Positions 36,250 to 41,080 of a stretch of DNA of 41,080 bases are shown here, one piece after another. A program made the translations under genes and the position numbers. The notes below the pieces were generated by a model. It saw only the letters and a program-made list of their open reading frames with translations, was not told the DNA's origin and did not search any database. Numbering within the stretch: the stretch's first letter is position 1; every line of letters starts with the position of its first letter. Origin of the DNA: Omnitrophica WOR_2 bacterium RIFOXYA2_FULL_38_17 (GTDB lineage: Bacteria > Omnitrophota > Gorgyraeia > Zapsychrales > Zapsychraceae); assembly GCA_001805965.1 (NCBI GenBank), contig MHHG01000061.1:1-41080 (forward strand), given 5' to 3'.

Positions 36250-36583
36250 TTTCATTTCCTCGATCATCTTTTTGAACAGTGACTGCACCAATAGTATCCA
36301 CATTTGTTGTTGATAAAAGAATACCAAACAAATCCCTACTATCAACATGCTGTGTTTTACTTACTATATTTAAGTACCATCCCTCGGGGAGGAGTCCTTT
36401 AAAGAACGAAAACAACTTTTCGGATTCAAATGGTTCTTCCTGAACAGGCAACGATACAGATATAGATATATTTTTCTTTACAAAACCTTTATCATATTGG
36501 AAAAAATATCCATCCTCTATTTCTTTTAAAATTCCGGCTAATTCATCTTTATAATAAACTTTTGCATGTCTTAATTTCTTCAT
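36242..36583 (-). CDS. hipS: HipS antitoxin (HipA N-terminal subdomain protein)
   Basis: 113 residues matching the HipA N-terminal subdomain 1: 'AKVYYKDELAGILKEIEDGYFFQYD', 'VSLPVQEEPFESEKLFSFFKGLLPEGWYLNIVSK', 'DLFGILLSTTNVDTIGAVTV'. In HipBST systems this separate piece is the antitoxin that blocks the HipT kinase. TAGGA lies upstream of the ATG, and an 83-base gap follows hipB. The split, together with the SIS loop in HipT, distinguishes the module from two-gene HipBA. Confidence 0.85.
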   Translation of the reverse strand: MKKLRHAKVYYKDELAGILKEIEDGYFFQYDKGFVKKNISISVSLPVQEEPFESEKLFSFFKGLLPEGWYLNIVSKTQHVDSRDLFGILLSTTNVDTIGAVTVQKDDRGNENG

Positions 36584-36666
36584 TGAATTTTCCTAGCACT
36601 AACTTTTTCAAGAAGCGCTGATTCATTTCTTTTCAATTCCGTTTCACAATAATTCGCTCACGGGAA

Positions 36667-36885
36667 TCAATCCTTCTGTCGATCTTCCCTGTTTGTAGGC
36701 TTAATTTCTAAATGATAACCTAAAAATTCTAAAACCGTATTCACCTTATCTAGACGAACAGTAGCCTTACCCTGTTCTAGTTCTCTGAGAAATCTTAAGC
36801 CTACTCCTGATCTCTTAGAAAATTCAACTTGAGTTAATCTAGCTTTCTTACGTAACTGTTTAATTTGTTTGTTTATATTGTCCAT
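36667..36885 (-). CDS. hipB: HipB-type XRE-family repressor
   Basis: 72 residues. The helix-turn-helix 'IKQLRKKARLTQVEFSKRSGVGLRFLRELEQGKATVRLDKVNTVLEFLGYHLEI' is the HipB/y4mF pattern. It should bind the four operators upstream and, with HipS and HipT, autoregulate the operon. The ATG is only a few bases after the predicted transcription start of the nearest promoter, and no Shine-Dalgarno is visible, so a leaderless message is possible. Confidence 0.88.
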   Translation of the reverse strand: MDNINKQIKQLRKKARLTQVEFSKRSGVGLRFLRELEQGKATVRLDKVNTVLEFLGYHLEIKPTNREDRQKD

Positions 36886-36894
36886 GATGTTATA

Positions 36895-37039
36895 AATATA
36901 TCACCTATCGGGTATATTTTCAACACATATTTTTAAATTATATACCCTTTAAGGTGTAATAATAAATAATACGTACCCTAAAGGGTATACAAACAAAAAT
37001 TAACTCTTAATATATACCCTTTAAGGTATATTATGACAA
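36895..37039 (-). promoter_or_regulatory. hipBST promoter region with four HipB-like operators
   Basis: Four 18-base sites of the form TATACC-N6-GGTATA lie at 36899-36916 (weak), 36941-36958, 36973-36990 (core TACC CTAAAG GGTA) and 37013-37030 (perfect 6-base arms). Centres are about 31-42 bases apart. Two promoters enclose sites: TTGAAA-N17-TATATT (36923-36895) around the first, and TTGTCA-N17-TATATA (37039-37011) around the fourth. The E. coli HipB operator TATCC-N8-GGATA has the same overall size and symmetry. Confidence 0.75.
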
Positions 37040-37065
37040 GTATTTTACACTAAAACCCTCCCCGT

Positions 37066-37296
37066 TCAGAAATTTAAGCGCACAATTAATGCCGCGATCA
37101 TCTGTTTGCCCATGTATTTCATGTTCACGGGAACGAAACTCGCTATAAAACCTGGCATCCTTCCTGTCACACTTCCCGCAAATTGCAGACTTGTCAAAGC
37201 AAATATTATGAAAAATACACCAATAGAATAGAGGCTCAGCCCTATAGCTGAAACCTTAAGATATGCAGATGTTTTGAATGAAGCATCTGTAGACAC
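37066..37296 (-). CDS. Small hypothetical membrane protein or gene remnant
   Basis: 76 codons from GTG. One or two hydrophobic segments ('LKVSAIGLSLYSIGVFFIIFALTSLQFAG' and 'GKQMIAALIVRL'). No strong ribosome site is visible before the GTG. It may be a fragment of a larger membrane protein, as its surroundings are full of decayed sequence. Confidence 0.35.
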   Translation of the reverse strand: MSTDASFKTSAYLKVSAIGLSLYSIGVFFIIFALTSLQFAGSVTGRMPGFIASFVPVNMKYMGKQMIAALIVRLNF

Positions 37297-37329
37297 AATG
37301 GCTTAAGTAGGCTTACGCATTTATGTCAA

Positions 37330-37528
37330 CAGAGCCAGAGTCTCTCAAATGCTCAATCTTATTAATCTTGATGAACGTATTAGGGAGTACCTGCTTTCAA
37401 TCGAAGATCCGATAAAACACAATTATTTTACTGAAAGAAATCTCAGAAAAATTGCTGTTATTAAGGACAAAAAAGAGCAAAATTTAAAAATTAGGAAATT
37501 TTTTGAGGAAATAGATATTGAGAAATAA
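37330..37528 (+). pseudogene. Fragment E, C-terminal piece of a related HTH protein
   Basis: An open frame without a start reads 'NRARVSQMLNLINLDERIREYLLSIEDPIKHNYFTERNLRKIAVIKDKKEQNLKIRKFFEEIDIEK' and then stops. It matches the second helix of the HTH and the 'TERxLRxL' region of copies A-C, but only distantly, so it comes from a diverged family member. The N-terminal two thirds are missing. Confidence 0.55.
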
Positions 37529-37578
37529 TATCTATTTAAAATTCGCTCACCCCGATCGTGACTCGAAGCGAACAAATC

Positions 37579-37728
37579 ATGAAGTCCGAAAACCTAACTC
37601 AAACTGCCCTTGCAGAAAAGCTTGGAATCTCGCGGGTGAGGATAAGCCAGTATTTGAGCCTGCTGAAACTGCCGCAAGAAAAAATCAAATACATTCTAAA
37701 ATATGGCAAATACGAAATTATAACATAA
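37579..37728 (+). pseudogene. Fragment F, short HTH peptide of the same type
   Basis: A 49-codon frame from ATG reads 'MKSENLTQTALAEKLGISRVRISQYLSLLKLPQEKIKYILKYGKYEIIT'. This is a complete helix-turn-helix resembling the ParB-like block of copies A-E but from another branch. No ribosome site is visible, and typical relatives are much longer, so a remnant is more likely than a gene. Confidence 0.45.
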
Positions 37729-37778
37729 CGAAGCCTAAGGAATTCGACTAAAGCAAAATGATTAAATATAATCCCCAC

Positions 37779-39110
37779 CTAAATTGCTAAATCTGTTTTT
37801 TCGTCATCAAATATAAGTTCGGGCTTTACATAAAAAGCCATACCAAATGTCAAAGGCCCAACACGGCCGATATACATCATCAAAATTATTATCAGTTTAC
37901 CCAGCACGGTTAACGTTGCAGTAATACCCATACTTAATCCTACCGTTCCTAATGCTGACGCTGCTTCAAAAATAATGTCCAGAAACAAACCTTGTTCTGA
38001 CAGCATCAATAGATATGTCCCGATGACCAGTGTCGAAATATAAAAACTCAGTGTTGCCACTGCCATCCTGACGCGATCATCCGGTACTGTCGCGCCAAAA
38101 ATACGTACCTTTCTATCCCCCTTGATAGCACTCTTCATCAATCCCCAGATAGCTGAGAAAGTAGTTGTCTTCAGCCCCCCTCCTGTTCCTGATGGCGAAG
38201 CTCCGATTATCATTAGAATGCAAATCAACATAATAGCTGATTTCGACATTGTACTGATGGCAACAGTATTAAATCCTACTGTCGTAAATGCAGTCATTGC
38301 TTGAAAAAATGAATACATAAGCCTATTTTCATTAGCAACACCGCCACCATAAATCTCCGTAAGAAACATCAATGCGGAACCAATCAAAAGAAGCCAAAAT
38401 GTTATTGAAAAAATAACCTTTGTCGTTAAAGTAACATGTTTTTCTTTTCCCCTTACGAGTCGCCAGACATCAACAAAAACAATAAATCCCATCGCACCTA
38501 ATATGCTCAATATAGAAATTATGGCATTAAGGCTGAAATTATTTGCCAATCCTTCGAAACTATTAGGAAATAAGCTGAACCCTGCAGTACAGAAAGCAGA
38601 AATACTGTGAAATATTGCATTCCAAACAGGATTCTCAACTCCAGCATGCCAAAAAACAAAAAATAATCCTATTGCCCCGATAATTTCTACTGTTACTGAG
38701 AAACAAATGACGCTCAAAATAAACTTTTCGATCTTGAAATTCTTGGGTATGCTGAATACAATTTGGGCAATATTCTTTGAGCTGTCATCAAGATACTTCT
38801 TGTTAGATAGTATTACAAATGAGCTAAAAGTCATATATCCGATACCACCCAATTGAATAAGGATGAGAATGACCAGTTGACCCCAAAAGTTATAATCGTT
38901 ATTTATCGTGACCGTAGTTAGTCCTGTTGTTGAAACTGCGGATGTAGCGATAAAAAGATTGTCCAACGGATGGACAACGTTTTTGTGCATAATCGGAAGG
39001 CACAACAAAATAAAACCTATAAAAATATAAGACATATAACCCAATACTACCAAACGCACAGAATTAACCGCTCTAAGGCGGCAAAGAAAAATATTAAAAT
39101 AATCTTTCAT
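37779..39110 (-). CDS. KtrB/TrkH-family potassium transporter subunit
   Basis: 443 residues with the four pore repeats of the superfamily. The selectivity-filter loops are 'ATSAVSTTGLTTV', 'SISAFCTAGFSLF', 'AMTAFTTVGFNTV' and 'AASALGTVGLSMG', each with the key glycine. 'IQLGGIGYMTFSSF' and the C-terminal 'RVGPLTFGMAF' are typical of KtrB. It should move potassium (or sodium) inward with a cytoplasmic RCK subunit (KtrA/TrkA), which is not encoded in the window. GAGGAGAGG precedes the ATG, and 53 bases separate it from the upstream trkH-like gene, so both probably share the riboswitch-controlled transcript. Confidence 0.9.
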   Translation of the reverse strand: MKDYFNIFLCRLRAVNSVRLVVLGYMSYIFIGFILLCLPIMHKNVVHPLDNLFIATSAVSTTGLTTVTINNDYNFWGQLVILILIQLGGIGYMTFSSFVILSNKKYLDDSSKNIAQIVFSIPKNFKIEKFILSVICFSVTVEIIGAIGLFFVFWHAGVENPVWNAIFHSISAFCTAGFSLFPNSFEGLANNFSLNAIISILSILGAMGFIVFVDVWRLVRGKEKHVTLTTKVIFSITFWLLLIGSALMFLTEIYGGGVANENRLMYSFFQAMTAFTTVGFNTVAISTMSKSAIMLICILMIIGASPSGTGGGLKTTTFSAIWGLMKSAIKGDRKVRIFGATVPDDRVRMAVATLSFYISTLVIGTYLLMLSEQGLFLDIIFEAASALGTVGLSMGITATLTVLGKLIIILMMYIGRVGPLTFGMAFYVKPELIFDDEKTDLAI

Positions 39111-39163
39111 AGACCTCTCCTCATTAATTCTATCCTAAAACGAATAGTAGTCCAATAAAGGCA

Positions 39164-40618
39164 CTATTTCCGCCAGGTCGCAGGAATAAATAATAAAAGA
39201 ATAGCATGTAGCTCCATCCTTCCGGCAAGCATAAGGAATATTAATGTCCATTTACTCCAAATTGTCATCCAAGCGTAATTCTGCATTGGTCCAACTGCTC
39301 CTAAACCAGGGCCTACACTGCTTAAAGCAGAAATAGAAGCGCTGATGGCTGTCACAATGTCACAAGATTCAAAAATTAACAATAACATTGCTCCAAATAC
39401 AAATAATACAATATAAATAATAAAATAGCTCATAACAGAAAGTATTATTTTTTCTGATAAAGCTACTCCATTAAGCCTAACAGAGATTATTGCATGTGGA
39501 TAAATATATTGTTTGATTGTCTGAAACGATTTCTTAAAAGAAACTAGGACCCTAACAACTTTAAAACCTCCGCTAGTTGACCCTACACAACCCCCCACAA
39601 ACATCAGAATCAAAAGAATGCATTGCGCTCCATACGGCCATTGAGCAAAATCTGTTGTAGCATAACCAGTTGCTGTCATTATTGAAACAACCTGAAATAC
39701 TGAATCTAGAATATTATCAAATATTTTTCCATGAGATGATAATAAAATTGCACATATCACAGAACCTCCAAATAACAGTGCAAAATATAGCCATATTTCC
39801 TCACTTTTAAAAATATTTCTAAATTGACCTCTCAATAATTTTATATAAAAGGAAAAGTTGACCCCACCCGAAACCATAATAAATATAATAATCCATTGGA
39901 TATTCCGCCCATAAGCACCTATGCTGGCGTTTTTTGTTGAATATCCTCCTGTTGCAATAGCACCAAATGCATGACAGATGGCATCAAATATTGGCATACC
40001 ATTGAAATAAAGCAATAAAACAGATATGACTGTCAAAAAAATATAAATTATCCACAATAAACTGGCTGTCTTACGGATCTGGCTACTCATTTTAGATGAG
40101 TCTATCCCTGATGACTCAAAATTATAAAGTCGCATTGAAGTAATCCCGAAACTGGGAAAGAGCGCAATAAAAAATGAAATAACGCCAAGACCACCTAGCC
40201 AATGAGTCAAGCTACGCCAAAACAATATACTTCTTGGCAAGATCTCCACATCCTTAAATATACTTGATCCTGTTGTTGTAAATCCGCTAACTATCTCAAA
40301 AACCGCATCAGTGTAATTAGGGACAACTTCCATCAAATATAAAGGAAGAGCACCCCATAATGAAAGTAAAACCCAACTCAGGCCAACAATACTTAAAGTA
40401 TCTTTATATGTTGCTTGTTCTATTTGTAATTTTTTAACTTTAAATATAGAAATAATAAAGACAGAAAAGATTAAACCGAGCAGAATTGTAAAACCAAAGG
40501 CTCTTATCCCTTGATTTGGATCTTCATCAGAAAGAGCCCAAAGCAGTGGAAAGATCATAACGAGAGATACAAGAAAGAGTATCCTGCATACAAAATTAAA
40601 AACAAATCTTTTGTGCAT
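39164..40618 (-). CDS. trkH: TrkH-family potassium uptake protein
   Basis: About 484 residues from the ATG at 40618. The frame also opens at ATG 40645, but that codon lies in the loop of the terminator hairpin and adds nine residues untypical of TrkH. Filter loops are 'VSGFTTTGSSIF', 'AFGAIATGGYST', 'VSIMTATGYATTDF' and 'SALSSVGPGLG'; 'LTHWLGGLGVISF' and 'VGGCVGSTSGGFKVVRV' are TrkH hallmarks. It imports potassium across the inner membrane with a TrkA-type gate not found here. It is preceded by a c-di-AMP riboswitch, which fits the known use of this signal to shut down potassium uptake. Confidence 0.92.
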   Translation of the reverse strand: MHKRFVFNFVCRILFLVSLVMIFPLLWALSDEDPNQGIRAFGFTILLGLIFSVFIISIFKVKKLQIEQATYKDTLSIVGLSWVLLSLWGALPLYLMEVVPNYTDAVFEIVSGFTTTGSSIFKDVEILPRSILFWRSLTHWLGGLGVISFFIALFPSFGITSMRLYNFESSGIDSSKMSSQIRKTASLLWIIYIFLTVISVLLLYFNGMPIFDAICHAFGAIATGGYSTKNASIGAYGRNIQWIIIFIMVSGGVNFSFYIKLLRGQFRNIFKSEEIWLYFALLFGGSVICAILLSSHGKIFDNILDSVFQVVSIMTATGYATTDFAQWPYGAQCILLILMFVGGCVGSTSGGFKVVRVLVSFKKSFQTIKQYIYPHAIISVRLNGVALSEKIILSVMSYFIIYIVLFVFGAMLLLIFESCDIVTAISASISALSSVGPGLGAVGPMQNYAWMTIWSKWTLIFLMLAGRMELHAILLLFIPATWRK

Positions 40619-40656
40619 AAAAATAATACCAGGGGTTACCTGCATTCCTCTGGTAT
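40617..40656 (-). terminator. Riboswitch expression-platform terminator before trkH
   Basis: Minus strand: ATACCAGAGG pairs with CCCCTGGTAT (10 pairs with one A-C mismatch, 11-base loop), followed by TATTTTT and then the ATG at 40618. It begins directly after the 3' side of the riboswitch aptamer, as expected for transcriptional control. Confidence 0.75.
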
Positions 40657-40775
40657 ATCCTCCCTATTACGCTTACGAAGTTAGCTGTCGGGTTCGGGCC
40701 GGGTAGCCCTATTCCATTTCTGGAGACTTACCCCAAGCCATTGCTGGCTAGTTGGTTCCTCCGCTTCTCTCTTAT
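40657..40775 (-). promoter_or_regulatory. Cyclic di-AMP (ydaO/yuaA-type) riboswitch
   Basis: The minus strand shows the conserved aptamer blocks in order: GCGGAGGAACCAAC, then TGGCTTGGGGTAAGTCTCC, GGGCTACCCGG, CCCGAACCCGACAGCTAAC and TTCGTAAGCGTAATAGGGAGG. The 'CCGACAGCTAAC..CGTAAGCG' block is diagnostic. It is followed by a terminator and the trkH gene. Known ydaO riboswitches turn off potassium uptake and osmolyte genes when c-di-AMP is high. Boundaries are approximate. Confidence 0.9.
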
Positions 40776-40815
40776 TATTCTAATGACATTAGAGAATTAA
40801 GCTTATTATTTTAAA

Positions 40816-40844
40816 AACATATCACCTTCGATCTAACAAGTCAA
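40816..40844 (-). promoter_or_regulatory. Promoter of the riboswitch-trkH transcript
   Basis: TTGACT (40844-40839), 17 bases, TATGTT (40821-40816) on the minus strand, about 45 bases before the aptamer. Confidence 0.6.
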
Positions 40845-40878
40845 TGTTTTTAACTATAATTTTATTCATTAATTTGAG

Positions 40879-41080
40879 AATAAATAGGAATAAATAGAAA
40901 TAAATAGTATCAGAACTCCATTACTACTTATTTCTCAATTACTTATATCAAAACTCTTCCCGAACATCCTAGATGCGAACAATTAATCTATAAAACATTG
41001 CGACAAAAAGCCTTGGGGAGTTCTGTGTACATTCTAGACTCTAATGCAACGCTAACATTTGATATAATTGAATGAATATC
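40879..41080. other. Right-edge intergenic stretch with short tandem repeat and an island-boundary-like motif
   Basis: Three tandem copies of an AATAAATAG-type 10-base unit lie at 40879-40907. They lead into ATCAGAACTCC at 40909-40919, a junction that recurs (20 of 21 bases) at 25431-25451, where copy A begins. The remaining bases to 41080 contain no gene with a visible start. Confidence 0.4.

Noticed and set aside
36250..36348. Longer hipT frame with an N-terminal hydrophobic stretch
   Set aside because: Those codons are the hipS 3' end in another frame; the GAGG site and family length support the start at 36249.

Overview
The window is AT-rich DNA from a diderm (Gram-negative type) bacterium. 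The envelope genes show this: a two-partner-secretion TpsB porin, a TolC-MacA-MacB export set, a lipoprotein with a SurA-like fold, and beta-barrel proteins ending in phenylalanine. The mix of FecR proteins, a CHASE2-cyclase, Cache-type signalling and TPR or ankyrin proteins suggests an environmental lineage such as Omnitrophota or Desulfobacterota-like bacteria. No rRNA or other phylogenetic marker is present, so the lineage stays open. No tRNA or rRNA was seen.

Layout. (i) 1-6.9 kb, minus strand: an edge-truncated SurA-like lipoprotein, a 1511-residue FecR protein with about 290-residue repeats, and a TPR/outer-membrane barrel protein. (ii) 7.1-10.8 kb, minus: a signalling operon made of an NMT1-like binding protein, a Cache-HAMP-SpoIIE phosphatase and an EF-hand-like secreted protein, closed by a clear terminator. 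(iii) 10.8-14.4 kb: single genes for an ankyrin protein, a sugar-type SDR dehydrogenase, a TMEM175-like channel, a nitroreductase and a DUF3307 protein. (iv) 14.4-20.7 kb, minus: TpsB, FecR, an outer-membrane barrel and a CHASE2-adenylate/guanylate cyclase. (v) 20.8-25.4 kb, minus: abrB-like regulator, tolC, macA and macB, with a near-consensus promoter and a perfect palindrome. (vi) 25.4-37.7 kb: a defence/accessory island littered with at least six decayed copies of one helix-turn-helix gene family. (vii) 37.8-40.9 kb, minus: two tandem TrkH/KtrB-family potassium transporters behind a c-di-AMP (ydaO-type) riboswitch and terminator.

The island holds the main discovery candidate, a complete type V CRISPR-Cas locus transcribed on the minus strand: effector, cas4, cas1, cas2, leader, then a 12-repeat array. 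The array repeat ends in the Cas12a hairpin (AATTTCTACTGTTGTAGAT), but the effector is not an ordinary Cas12a. It is only about 1048 residues long. A CxxC...CxxC zinc ribbon sits between RuvC-II and RuvC-III where Cas12a has its Nuc domain, and the RuvC-I to RuvC-II distance is long (212 residues). This is the architecture of the RNA-triggered Cas12a2/Cas12a3 group, in a more compact form and with no canonical Cas12a beside it. A membrane-anchored protein lies collinear just beyond the array, and a small four-CxxC protein lies just upstream of the effector.

The same island carries a HipB-HipS-HipT tripartite toxin-antitoxin module. Four HipB-like operators lie upstream of hipB, and two of them sit inside -35/-10 spacers. 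Potassium transport, by contrast, is tied to c-di-AMP through the riboswitch at the right end.
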